From assembly GCA_003508005.1 (NCBI GenBank), contig DNUE01000062.1, positions 1 through 24,993 of the forward strand: a stretch of DNA of 24,993 bases, given 5' to 3'. Within the stretch, counting starts at the first letter, position 1. Every line of letters begins with the position of its first letter. Positions 14,028-21,979 of this stretch are shown here, one piece after another. The notes under the pieces were generated by a model, which was not told the origin of the DNA, searched no databases, and was given only the letters and a program-made list of their open reading frames with translations. Both the position numbers and the translations under genes were made by a program. This DNA is from Desulfobulbaceae bacterium. GTDB lineage: Bacteria > Desulfobacterota > Desulfobulbia > Desulfobulbales > Desulfobulbaceae.

Positions 14028-14879
14028 GTGTCAAAGAAAATGATCATGTTCGACCTTTTGCTGTCCTTCCTGGCAATCGGCGGGGTGCTCTATGCGTGTA
14101 TCTGCCTTTACCTCTTTTTCATGCAGGGCAAGCTTCTTTTTTATCCGGATCTTCCGTCAAGGAAGATCACCGCAACTCCGGCAAAGATAGGGCTGGACTT
14201 CGAGCAGGTAACAATCACCACCAGCGACAATGTCCGAATCAGGGGGTGGTTCTTGCCCGCACAGCAGGCGAAAGGCGTGCTCCTCTTTTTTCATGGGAAT
14301 GCCGGGAATATTTCCCACCGGCTGGATTCGCTGGCGATTTTTCACCGGCTTGGCCTCTCGACCCTGATCATCGACTACCGGGGCTACGGAGAGAGCGAGG
14401 GCCGGATTTCGGAGCAGGGCACCTATCTGGATGCCGAAGCAGCCTGGCGCTATCTCACTGAAACGAAAGGAATTGAGCCAAATGAAATCGTTATTTTCGG
14501 CAGGTCCCTGGGAGGCGCTGTTGCCGCCAACCTTGCCGTCCGCACCAGCCCGGCAGGACTGATCCTTGAGTCCGTCTTTTCCTCGGTGCCTGATATGGCG
14601 GCCCAGCTCTACCCAGTTTTTCCGGTGCGACTATTGGCCAGATACCAATACGATGTCAAAAAAGCGGTCCAGAACATTACCTGCCCCGTGCTGGTCATCC
14701 ATAGCCCGGATGATGAAATCATCCCTTTTGCCAATGGCGTGAAGGTGTATGAAGCGGCCGCCCAGCCCAAGACATTTCTCAAAATAGGCGGCGGCCACAA
14801 TGATGGATTTTTGGTGAGCGGCGATATCTACCGGCAAGGGCTCGAGCGGAGTATTCTTTCTTTTCTTGCCGGAAAATGA
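14028..14879 (+). CDS. Membrane-anchored alpha/beta hydrolase
   Basis: 283 residues of the alpha/beta hydrolase fold, closest in layout to the Bem46/ABHD13-type family. One N-terminal membrane helix (about residues 8-30) is followed by LFYPDLPSRK and the catalytic domain. FFHGNAGN is the oxyanion-hole motif, YRGYGESEG follows, and the triad is Ser160 in GRSLGG, Asp228 or Asp229 in HSPDDEIIP, and His257 in GGGHND. The start is GTG at 14028, with AAGGAG about 10 nt upstream; the in-frame ATG at 14040 is too far from that site. The physiological substrate is unknown. The gene stands alone and converges with the beta-helix gene, leaving only 28 nt between stop codons. Confidence 0.88.
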   Translation: MSKKMIMFDLLLSFLAIGGVLYACICLYLFFMQGKLLFYPDLPSRKITATPAKIGLDFEQVTITTSDNVRIRGWFLPAQQAKGVLLFFHGNAGNISHRLDSLAIFHRLGLSTLIIDYRGYGESEGRISEQGTYLDAEAAWRYLTETKGIEPNEIVIFGRSLGGAVAANLAVRTSPAGLILESVFSSVPDMAAQLYPVFPVRLLARYQYDVKKAVQNITCPVLVIHSPDDEIIPFANGVKVYEAAAQPKTFLKIGGGHNDGFLVSGDIYRQGLERSILSFLAGK

Positions 14880-14907
14880 GGCCGGATAATCCAATTTATT
14901 CCATTTT

Positions 14908-16635
14908 CTATTGATCCAAAAGGAGCAGATAGACACCAGGAAGAGGTTTTCCCGCTTGAGAGGGTGGAAGGGGGTTTGGAGGTTGCGGTATCGGGACACT
15001 TCCGTATTCGTAGGCGCCGCGATCTACCTGCAGTCCCCAAGGGCGCAGCAACTTTTCCAGATCATGTGCAGGGATGAGCCCGCCCACCGCAAGGCCGCTG
15101 TCAATGGCCGGACTGGCCGGCTGCAGGTGACCGTCGAAGCTGTTAAGGCTGTCCCCGACGAACAGGGGATTGCCGCACAGGTCATTGGCGCCCCGCGGGC
15201 AATCGCTGCCTTTGGCATTATAGATCAGATTGTAGTCCATGGCGCCGGTTGAGATTCCCACCGGCTCCTCATAAATAAGACAGGTCGTATCCGTCGGGTC
15301 GATGAATTCCGTATACCCCCGAAAGATGTTGTTGAAAAAGGCTGCCGATTCAGTGCCGTTACAGGTTGAAGGCACCTCCCGATCGCATATCGCCTCCACC
15401 AGGCAGTCCCCCTGGCCCACAATGGTCGAGTTGACCACGGTGATCTGGTTTCCCTGCCCGATACTGAGCGCCAGGCTGTTGCCGCCGGCGCGGCAATGAT
15501 CGCTCATCTCCTGGGCAAAAGGCTTTCCTGAAAAATAACCGCAGTTGCCGATGAGCAGGCTGTTTTCAATTTTTGTCGGACCGGAGGTCTTGATGGGATT
15601 GCCGGCATTGCCATAGGCCTGGGTTCGCCGGATTTCGATCATGCTTGGATTTTCCCGCACATAGAGGAGGTCCAGCCCGTCGGAGGTGTTGAAGCGGAAG
15701 ATGGAATCTTCGATGATCCAGTGGCCGCGGGTGGAATGAGTCCCGACACCGTCGCCGTAGCCGCCGTGGGTCTGGTCCCAGCAATGATCGGGCTGCCTGC
15801 CGGGATAGGTCTCGGCGCAGCCGTTCCATTCGACGATCCAGCGCTTGAAGGTCAGGGTGCCGGAATTGCTGCTCGTATTCTCGCCCATGTCACCGTCCCA
15901 TCCGCACCAGCCGTTGCCGGCAATGCGTACATCCTGCACGGTCCAGTTCGAGATTCGCGCCGCATGCACACCAGTGTGCGCCAGACCGTGAATGTTAAGA
16001 TTCTGCAAGGTCACATTGTTTGAATCGGAAGCAACAATTCCTATTGATGCCCAATTGCCGTAGGGATAGGTGTCTTCTTTGCATGCAACCGCTGTCCGGC
16101 CAGGGCAGTCGGGGCAGAAAGACTCGACGCAGCCCGAGTGGTCGGTAAGTTCCAGGCAGGAAACGACCGCATTGGATGTACCTCTCAGGTCGAGCAATTG
16201 CCATGGGCGTTCGGAGCCCCAGAGTTCCGGAGCCTGAGTGCAGCCCTGATTCCATCCATAGCCGAGAATGCGGGTCGGATGCTGTGCATCCAGACCCGAT
16301 GGCAGGGGGGGAAGCACGCAGTCATAAGTATAGCTGGTATCACACCAGGACGTATTGGGTGCGCCGATACCCAGCCGATAGCTGCCCGGCCGGATGATCA
16401 GGGTGTCGCCACGGCTGATCTTCCAGGCGCCAGCCGCGTTGAGTGCCCAGAAAGGATGATTCCAGGCACATGGCTGTCCGGTGCCCGAGCCGGGATAAGG
16501 GGCATCAGCAAGTCCGGAGCACTGGCCGGCGGTGCCTCCGTCCGTTCGGACGTAATAGCTGGCGGCCTGGGAATGAGAAAGGATGCAGAGGCACAATGGG
16601 GCAAGAAAAAGTAAACATCTCAATATATTGCGCAT
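14908..16635 (-). CDS. Exported right-handed parallel beta-helix protein
   Basis: 575 residues. A signal peptide covers about 1-24 (LLFLAPLCLCILSHSQA then ASYYVRTDGG). The body has short beta-helix rungs of the kind NVTLQNLNIHGLAHTG, NWTVQDVRIAGNGWCG, WIIEDSIFRFNTSDGLDL and ITVVNSTIVG, typical of right-handed parallel beta-helix (pectate-lyase-like) folds. Near the C-terminus SPAIDSGLAVGG and DRGAYEYG are the closing motif common to such exported 'choice-of-anchor' proteins. A proline-rich linker and a hydrophobic tail LPGVYLLLLDQ end the protein. It is rich in cysteine (over 20), suggesting disulfides outside the cytoplasm. No catalytic residues of a known polysaccharide lyase were identified, so function is unknown. 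It may share a transcript with the CAP-domain gene upstream (106-nt gap). Confidence 0.82.
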   Translation of the reverse strand: MRNILRCLLFLAPLCLCILSHSQAASYYVRTDGGTAGQCSGLADAPYPGSGTGQPCAWNHPFWALNAAGAWKISRGDTLIIRPGSYRLGIGAPNTSWCDTSYTYDCVLPPLPSGLDAQHPTRILGYGWNQGCTQAPELWGSERPWQLLDLRGTSNAVVSCLELTDHSGCVESFCPDCPGRTAVACKEDTYPYGNWASIGIVASDSNNVTLQNLNIHGLAHTGVHAARISNWTVQDVRIAGNGWCGWDGDMGENTSSNSGTLTFKRWIVEWNGCAETYPGRQPDHCWDQTHGGYGDGVGTHSTRGHWIIEDSIFRFNTSDGLDLLYVRENPSMIEIRRTQAYGNAGNPIKTSGPTKIENSLLIGNCGYFSGKPFAQEMSDHCRAGGNSLALSIGQGNQITVVNSTIVGQGDCLVEAICDREVPSTCNGTESAAFFNNIFRGYTEFIDPTDTTCLIYEEPVGISTGAMDYNLIYNAKGSDCPRGANDLCGNPLFVGDSLNSFDGHLQPASPAIDSGLAVGGLIPAHDLEKLLRPWGLQVDRGAYEYGSVPIPQPPNPLPPSQAGKPLPGVYLLLLDQ

Positions 16636-16741
16636 TGCTTCCTCCCTGCATGATTTCCCGGTCCCGGGGGGCCATTTCAGTGCACTCGGCGAAGCTTGGG
16701 GAAAGCCGGCAACAGGAGTCGGACCAGATTTTCCGGCTTCT

Positions 16742-18079
16742 TTATTTTTTACCCAGCAATAAATGCAAAATACTTATCGGCAATTTTTGGCCCGGCCTTT
16801 GGCCTGAAGTAGTAAATATTTCATCCTGACCGTATGTCGTGCCTTCGCTGTTATAGGCCACTAATCTGTAATGATAGACGTTTGAAGGGACAAAACCGGA
16901 CGGAGTACTTTCGACAAACAGCGGAACGGATCCTGATCCTGCGCTCAACATCGGTGAGGTGGATCCATATGCTGTGGTGAATCCAACTTGAAAATAATAG
17001 GTTGTACTCAGGCCGTTGGGGTTTACGGTCCCTGTAAGCCGAACAGAATCTGCACCAACCTGCGTTGCTGTTCCGGTAACAACATCCGGGGCTTTTCCGT
17101 CCACCCCCGGACAGGCTGTCACCCCGCTTTTCCGGCCGAAATTCTGGACCCAGTAGTGGCCATAATAAGCCGTCCCATCATAAGCATATCCGACCCCTAG
17201 ATCGCAGGCGGTAGTGCTCAGCATATTTGCATGATGTCCTGGACTGTTTATCCAGCCATCTACTGCCGAAGCTGCATCGGGATATCCCGCTGCTATGTTT
17301 TCAGCGCAATAGTTCCAAATATAGCCTGCGTCGGTGATTCGGTCAGCGGGGGAACGCCCGTCCAGACCGGTATGATCAAAATAATCATTGAGTGCCATGT
17401 CCTCGGCATGACCTTGGGCTGCCTGGGTGAGTTGGGAATCGTAAACAAGAGCATACAACCCGTATTTTGCCCGTTCCTCATTGGTCAAGGTAACAACATC
17501 ATCGCTTACCCCTCTTGCTACAGCCAGGTCCTGCAGCCTGGAATGAACGGTTGGTGTTATCTCCTGCACGATATGGATGCCCTCATCGATGGAGCGAACG
17601 TGATAGAGAGTTTCGGAAAGCGCTATCTCCCCGGAGATCCTGCCGCCGTTTAGAACGAAAAGGACACGGCTGCCAGGTTGGTCAAGAATCTTTCCCTGCC
17701 ATACCAAAGAGCCGTCAGGTGTGCTGCTCTGTTTTTCAAACAGGGCAACAAGCGCAACATCATCGAACAGGCCAAGTCGAATGGCTCTATGAGTACAGTT
17801 AGTGAACTGTTCAAGGTTTAATTCAACCAGTTGCTGCCTGGTAACAATTGAAGAATCTACAGCAGGAAAAGCGATTGAATCGGCATAGTTGAGGTCAGGA
17901 GACGAATATGAGAGGCAGTCATTGCGGGATAACAACAGGATAAACAATATTATGGTCCATACAAATACAGTTTTCTTCCTGGTATGGCGTGGATGGCGAT
18001 GAGAATATTTTGTTATTGTGTTCGCTCGATAGATATCACCGCGCTGCCGCTTTTCAATATTTTTTGTCAGCATATCCAT
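16742..18079 (-). CDS. CAP/SCP-domain protein with propeptide-like N-domain and C-terminal Fn3-like domain
   Basis: 445 residues. A membrane/signal helix lies at about 38-55 (VFVWTIILFILLL) after a long basic N-terminus. Residues about 65-180 (VTRQQLVELNLEQF, then ISGEIALSETLYHVRSIDEGIHIVQE) resemble the prodomain-like region that precedes secreted metalloproteases, though no protease domain follows. Residues about 195-325 are a CAP/SCP domain: LTNEERAKYGL, YFDHTGLDGRSPADRI, CAENIAAGY and WINSPGHHANMLS, with the conserved histidines and glutamate. Residues about 335-430 are a beta-sandwich of fibronectin-III type (GTVNPNGLSTTYYFQVG). The tail is hydrophobic (LPISILHLLLGKK). Base composition is lower in GC than most neighbours. 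Bacterial CAP proteins of this kind have no settled function. Confidence 0.85.
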   Translation of the reverse strand: MDMLTKNIEKRQRGDIYRANTITKYSHRHPRHTRKKTVFVWTIILFILLLSRNDCLSYSSPDLNYADSIAFPAVDSSIVTRQQLVELNLEQFTNCTHRAIRLGLFDDVALVALFEKQSSTPDGSLVWQGKILDQPGSRVLFVLNGGRISGEIALSETLYHVRSIDEGIHIVQEITPTVHSRLQDLAVARGVSDDVVTLTNEERAKYGLYALVYDSQLTQAAQGHAEDMALNDYFDHTGLDGRSPADRITDAGYIWNYCAENIAAGYPDAASAVDGWINSPGHHANMLSTTACDLGVGYAYDGTAYYGHYWVQNFGRKSGVTACPGVDGKAPDVVTGTATQVGADSVRLTGTVNPNGLSTTYYFQVGFTTAYGSTSPMLSAGSGSVPLFVESTPSGFVPSNVYHYRLVAYNSEGTTYGQDEIFTTSGQRPGQKLPISILHLLLGKK

Positions 18080-18476
18080 TTCCGCCCCTCAGCGATAGTT
18101 TTGCCTTCTTCCTCAATACTGCCTCTGCTGTCACATAAAAATACTTGCAACTCCGGATAGATAAAACCACGAGGAGCGTCCTGCGGGAAATTGAATTCGA
18201 CTTCCCTTGCAAAGGATTATCATCGACGCCGGAAGGTGTTCATTCAGCCGTTGGACGCAGTTGATGGCAGAATGAACTCTTTTTCAGATGGATCAAGAAG
18301 AATCCGAGAATCAAAACAATCCTGGCAGTTCAAAAAATGCTGTGCATACTCAGGATTGGATTGCGTTGATTATTTATTTCCTTCTTGCTTTGTTGAAATT
18401 CAGGGCAAAACCGGATCTTTCCGGGGAGCAGAGACTGCAATTAGTATTGCCTGAATTTATATAATCGAGCAACCTG

Positions 18477-18490
18477 TTGTTTATAAACAA
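18477..18490. promoter_or_regulatory. Perfect 14-bp palindrome downstream of a TATAAT box
   Basis: TTGTTTATAAACAA is its own reverse complement. An exact TATAAT (18460-18465) lies 11 nt upstream, but no good -35 box matches it. Possible operator; AT-rich chance is a real alternative. Confidence 0.3.
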
Positions 18491-18754
18491 ATATTTTCGC
18501 AGAATATTTTGTGATGCGCAGTATATATATTTGTCGCTTTTGCTGAATTATACATCGCCCAAAAAATGGAAGTCAAAGGTATTATATGAGGGGTGCAGAT
18601 CTTTCGACCCCAATAGCTTTCCTCTTATTTATACGATGGTGTCATTGATTAAAAGTATCGTGGTATTGAACCACTGACACCTTGTTCTGTCTTAAAATCA
18701 AACAGGCGAAAATCAAACTACCAGAATATTTTTTTTGGCCAGCCTCTCAGGCCT

Positions 18755-18808
18755 CTCCCTAAGTAATTTGAAGCGATAATATGTCAAAAGAAACATATAG
18801 TTAGGGAG
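18755..18808. promoter_or_regulatory. Nested inverted repeat just upstream of the AOR promoter
   Basis: Outer arms CTCCCTAA (18755-18762) and TTAGGGAG (18801-18808) pair perfectly; inside them ATATGT (18779-18784) pairs with ACATAT (18793-18798). The right arm ends 9 nt before the -35 box, a position suited to an activator or repressor. Confidence 0.4.
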
Positions 18809-18817
18809 TTAATTTGC

Positions 18818-18846
18818 TTGACACCCATAAAGCGGATTCAGATAAT
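18818..18846 (+). promoter_or_regulatory. Sigma70-type promoter of the AOR operon
   Basis: A perfect TTGACA (18818-18823), exactly 17 nt spacer, and GATAAT (18841-18846, 5 of 6). The predicted start near 18853 leaves a leader of about 218 nt before the AOR ATG. Confidence 0.7.
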
Positions 18847-18852
18847 CTAAAT

Positions 18853-19070
18853 AGGTTTCATTATTGTTTTTTCCCGACCTTTTCCTGCTGTTTCGGTGAA
18901 TGGCAGGAATGCTAACGCATGCAGATTTCGGGATTTTTCGATGTATCTATCCCCTGCCGGAGCAACAAGGTATTCGGCAGACGCCGCCAGGATTGTGCAG
19001 ACAGGATTTTGGTTGATATCGAGAGGGCATCAGCTCACAAAAAGAGTGCAAATTTCATCGGGAGAAGAAT
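18853..19070 (+). promoter_or_regulatory. Long structured 5' leader of the AOR operon
   Basis: The predicted untranslated leader holds two hairpins: TTCCTGC (18882-18888) with GCAGGAA (18903-18909), and CTGCCGGA (18954-18961) with TTCGGCAG (18973-18980, one G-U pair). A 60-codon frame from an ATG at 18896 overlaps the AOR start and could be a leader peptide. The layout suits a riboswitch or attenuator; I could not match it to the molybdenum-cofactor RNA motif. Confidence 0.4.
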
Positions 19071-20804
19071 ATGGCTGACAGGATCTATCGGGTAAACATG
19101 ACTGATTTAACGGTGCGGATCGAGGATGTCCCGGATAAATGGGCCGGACTCGGGGGGCGGGGGCTGACCTCGACCATCGTTGCGGCGGAGGTGCCGCCGA
19201 CCTGTCATCCCCTTGGCGCGAGCAACAAGCTTGTTTTCGCGCCCGGCCTGCTGAGCGGGACGGTAACCGCCAACTCCGGCCGCCTCAGCGTCGGCGCCAA
19301 GAGTCCTCTCACCGGGACCATCAAGGAAAGCAACGCGGGAGGAACCGCGTCCCAGCTTCTTGCCCGCCTCGGGGTCAAGGCCCTGATCATTGAGGGCCAG
19401 CCGGAAAAGGATTGCCTGTACAGCCTGCATGTCACCGCCGACGGGGTGAAAATTGGCGACGAACCTGATCTGGCCGGCAAAGGGAATTTTGCTGTGGTCA
19501 ATGCCATGCTGGAACGGCACGGCGAGAAAACCGGGGTGATCTCCATCGGGCCGGCCGGAGAAATGAGAATGCCCATTGCCAACATCTCGGTCAAGGATCC
19601 GGTGGGCAAGGTCCGCAGCGCCGGCCGCGGAGGGCTCGGGGCGGTCATGGGGTCGAAGAAGGTGAAGTGCATTGCGATCAGCGTTCCGAAAGAGGCGGCG
19701 GTGCCGATCGCCGAACCGGAAAAGTTCAAGGCGGCGGTCAGGATCTTTGCCAAGGCCCTGCAGAAGCATCCGGTCAGCGGCCAGGGGCTGCCCACCTACG
19801 GCACCGCGGTCCTGGTCAATGTCATCAACGAGGCCGGCGGCCTGCCCACCCGGAATTTCCGCTCCGGCCAGTTCGAGGGCCACGACAGTATTTCCGGCGA
19901 GACCATGCATGACCTCATCGAGAAACGGGGCGGGAAAATTCGGCACGGCTGCCATGCGGGCTGTGTGATTCAATGCTCCCAGGTGTTCAACGATGCGCAG
20001 GGCAAGTACAAGACCTCCGGCTTTGAGTATGAGTCCATCTGGGCCATGGGCGCCGACTGCTGCGTGGACAACCTGGACCAGATCGCCGAGGCGGACAGCA
20101 TTATGGACGATATCGGCGTCGATACCATCGAGACCTCGGTGACCATGGGCGTTGCCATGGAAGGAGGGCTTCTGCCTTTCGGCGACGGTGCGGGCATCAT
20201 CCGGATCCTGGATCAGGATGTCCGCAAGGGCACGCCGCTGGGCCGGCTCATCGGCAGCGGCGCGGGGGCCGTCGGCAAGGCGTACGGCGTCACCAGGGTG
20301 CCGGTGGTCAAGAACCAGGCGATCCCTGCCTATGACCCGCGGGCGGTGAAGGGCATCGGCATCACCTACTGCACCAGCACCATGGGCGCGGACCACACGG
20401 CCGGCTATGCCGTGGCGACCAATATCCTGAAAGTCGGCGGGGACGTCGATCCCCTGAAAAAAGAAGGACAGGTCGAGCTGTCGCGAAACCTGCAGATCGC
20501 CACCGCGGCACTGGACACCGCCGGCCTCTGCATCTTCGTCGCCTTCCCTGCCCTGGACATTCCGGAGGCCTTCACCGCCATAATCGACATGATCAACGCC
20601 CGCTTCGGCATCAGCCTGACCGCAGATGATGTCACCGAATTGGGCAAGAACATCCTGCGCACGGAGCACGAATTCAACCTGGCGGCGGGCTTTACCAACA
20701 AGGACGACCGGCTGCCGGAATTCTTCTCCCGGGAAAAACTGCCGCCGCACAATGTCGTCTGGGATTTCACCGGGGAGGAAATAGACGAGTTCTGGAACTT
20801 TTAA
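19071..20804 (+). CDS. Tungsten-type aldehyde:ferredoxin oxidoreductase family protein
   Basis: Enzymes of this family oxidise aldehydes to carboxylates with ferredoxin, using a bis-pterin tungsten (or molybdenum) cofactor and one [4Fe-4S] cluster. The 577-residue protein has the N-terminal GLGGRGLTSTI and SGRLSVGAKSPLTGTIKESNAGG cofactor-domain motifs, and EYESIWAMGADC. Cluster ligands are Cys294, Cys298 and Cys302 in CHAGCVIQC, spaced CX3CX3C instead of the CX2CX3C of the Pyrococcus enzyme, with Cys487 in DTAGLCIF as the fourth. Length is slightly under the classical ~605. The ATG is preceded by GGGAGAAG. It heads an operon with MoaD-like and E1-like genes that supports a pterin-cofactor enzyme. 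The exact substrate is unknown; it lacks a signal peptide and should be cytoplasmic. Confidence 0.93.
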   Translation: MADRIYRVNMTDLTVRIEDVPDKWAGLGGRGLTSTIVAAEVPPTCHPLGASNKLVFAPGLLSGTVTANSGRLSVGAKSPLTGTIKESNAGGTASQLLARLGVKALIIEGQPEKDCLYSLHVTADGVKIGDEPDLAGKGNFAVVNAMLERHGEKTGVISIGPAGEMRMPIANISVKDPVGKVRSAGRGGLGAVMGSKKVKCIAISVPKEAAVPIAEPEKFKAAVRIFAKALQKHPVSGQGLPTYGTAVLVNVINEAGGLPTRNFRSGQFEGHDSISGETMHDLIEKRGGKIRHGCHAGCVIQCSQVFNDAQGKYKTSGFEYESIWAMGADCCVDNLDQIAEADSIMDDIGVDTIETSVTMGVAMEGGLLPFGDGAGIIRILDQDVRKGTPLGRLIGSGAGAVGKAYGVTRVPVVKNQAIPAYDPRAVKGIGITYCTSTMGADHTAGYAVATNILKVGGDVDPLKKEGQVELSRNLQIATAALDTAGLCIFVAFPALDIPEAFTAIIDMINARFGISLTADDVTELGKNILRTEHEFNLAAGFTNKDDRLPEFFSREKLPPHNVVWDFTGEEIDEFWNF

Positions 20805-20895
20805 GCCCCTTCCGGCCTGTTGAATCCGCCGAGAAAAAAACAGGAGTCATCAATCCTTCTTTCCATGGGATGATGAAACCTGCTACAATGGGCAC

Positions 20896-21120
20896 ATGCG
20901 GGTTACAATCAGGCTTTTTGCCAACTTCCGGATCGGTCGCTTCAAGCAGGAAACCAGGGAATTCGACTCCACGGCAACCGTGCGGCATATCGTCGAGGCG
21001 CTGGGCATCCCGGATCCGGAAGTCGGCATCATCTTCATCAACGGGCGCAGCGGCGGCATGGACCAGGCGCTGGCGGAAGGCGATACCCTGTCCCTTTTCC
21101 CGCTCGTCGGCGGAGGCTGA
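20896..21120 (+). CDS. MoaD/ThiS-type sulfur carrier (ubiquitin-like)
   Basis: A 74-residue beta-grasp protein ending VGGG, the di-glycine tail that is adenylated and thiocarboxylated in molybdopterin or thiamin synthesis. MRVTIRLFANFRIGRF and LSLFPLVGGG fit MoaD rather than ThiS. In MoaD the thiocarboxylate supplies the dithiolene sulfurs of molybdopterin, which also binds tungsten. It lies 91 nt after AOR and ends 1 nt before the E1-like gene, whose ribosome site is within its last codons. No strong ribosome site precedes its ATG. A copy dedicated to AOR is the natural reading. Confidence 0.88.
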   Translation: MRVTIRLFANFRIGRFKQETREFDSTATVRHIVEALGIPDPEVGIIFINGRSGGMDQALAEGDTLSLFPLVGGG

Positions 21121-21121
21121 G

Positions 21122-21955
21122 GTGCAGGAACTCGTTCAATTTCTCCGCGACCGGGCAACGGACGGCCTGCTGCCGTTGTCGGCGCAGGCTGAAGCAGCCG
21201 GCCGCTTCGGCCTGACCGTCGGTCGGGTGGAGGAAATCGCCCTGGCGGACGGCATTCTGCCGGCCCGCTATCAGAGAAACCGGGATATGATCTCGCTTCC
21301 CCAGCAGCTTGCCCTGTTCAGGAGCAGGGTGGCGGTCATTGGCTGCGGCGGGCTTGGCGGGTACATCATCGAGGAACTGGCCCGCTTGGGCATCGGCGGC
21401 ATCGTCGCCGTTGATCCTGATGTGTTCCAGGAGCACAACCTGAACCGGCAGCTGTACTCCACCCCGGACCAGCTGGGACGGAAAAAGGTGGAGGCGGCCG
21501 CAAGTCGGGTTGCGGCGGTCAATCCCGCGGTAACCTTCCGGCCGGTCGCGGAAGCCTTTGCTGAGGAAAACGGCGAGGAACTCCTGCGGGGGGTTGATGT
21601 GGCCGCGGATGCGCTGGATTCTATCCCGGCCAGGCTGCTGCTGGCGGAGATGTGCGACAGGCGCGGCATCCCCATGGTGCACGGGGCGATCGGAGGCTGG
21701 TACGGCCACCTGGCAACCCAGTTTCCGGGCGACGGGACCCTGCAGCGGCTCTACCCGCGCAATCGCAAACTACCGGGCATTGAGGTCAGCCAGGGCACCC
21801 CGTCGTTTACGCCGGCGGTAGTTGCCGGGATCGAGGTTGCGGAGGTTGTCAAAATACTCCTGCACATCGGGGAGCCCCTCCGCAACCGCTGCCTGACCAT
21901 CGACCTCTTTCATCTTGAAATTGACGAGATACTCCTGCGCGAGGATCAGACATGA
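21122..21955 (+). CDS. HesA/MoeB/ThiF-family E1-like adenylyltransferase
   Basis: A 277-residue E1-like enzyme that would adenylate the C-terminal glycine of the MoaD-like protein. The nucleotide fold shows VAVIGCGGLGGYIIEELARLG (about residues 68-88), then the acidic residue and DVFQEHNLNRQLYS, the ATP-binding signature of the family, and GTPSFTPAVVAGIEVAEVVK near the C-terminus. It lacks the paired CxxC zinc motifs of MoeB, closer to HesA-type proteins. There is an N-terminal extension of about 57 residues before MISLPQQLALF. The GTG start at 21122 follows GGAGG by 5 nt; an open frame upstream of this overlaps moaD in another phase and is rejected. Stop and a following ATG overlap as ATGA (21952). 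Confidence 0.9.
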   Translation: MQELVQFLRDRATDGLLPLSAQAEAAGRFGLTVGRVEEIALADGILPARYQRNRDMISLPQQLALFRSRVAVIGCGGLGGYIIEELARLGIGGIVAVDPDVFQEHNLNRQLYSTPDQLGRKKVEAAASRVAAVNPAVTFRPVAEAFAEENGEELLRGVDVAADALDSIPARLLLAEMCDRRGIPMVHGAIGGWYGHLATQFPGDGTLQRLYPRNRKLPGIEVSQGTPSFTPAVVAGIEVAEVVKILLHIGEPLRNRCLTIDLFHLEIDEILLREDQT

Positions 21956-21979
21956 ACACCCGGAAATCGCGAGCGCATC

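Larger units (their letters stand above)
18080..18817. other. AT-rich non-coding stretch
   Basis: About 740 nt between the CAP gene and the AOR promoter, visibly richer in A and T than the rest of the window. Short frames exist (for example 18191-18454 from a TTG) but have no recognisable domain. It contains a 14-bp perfect palindrome (18477-18490) and a nested inverted repeat (18755-18808). It may be a degraded or acquired segment. Confidence 0.5.

Noticed and set aside
18191..18454. An 87-codon frame in the AT-rich region
   Set aside because: It starts at TTG without a ribosome site and has no domain-like pattern.
18853..19070. A definite molybdenum-cofactor riboswitch call
   Set aside because: The hairpins do not show the conserved loop sequences I know for that RNA, so only a generic leader is annotated.
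19107..20750. A 547-codon minus-strand frame opposite AOR
   Set aside because: The plus strand has clear AOR motifs, promoter and ribosome site; the antisense product has no recognisable family.
20870..21121. An upstream extension of the E1-like protein
   Set aside because: It would overlap the whole MoaD-like gene in another phase; GTG 21122 with GGAGG is a better start.
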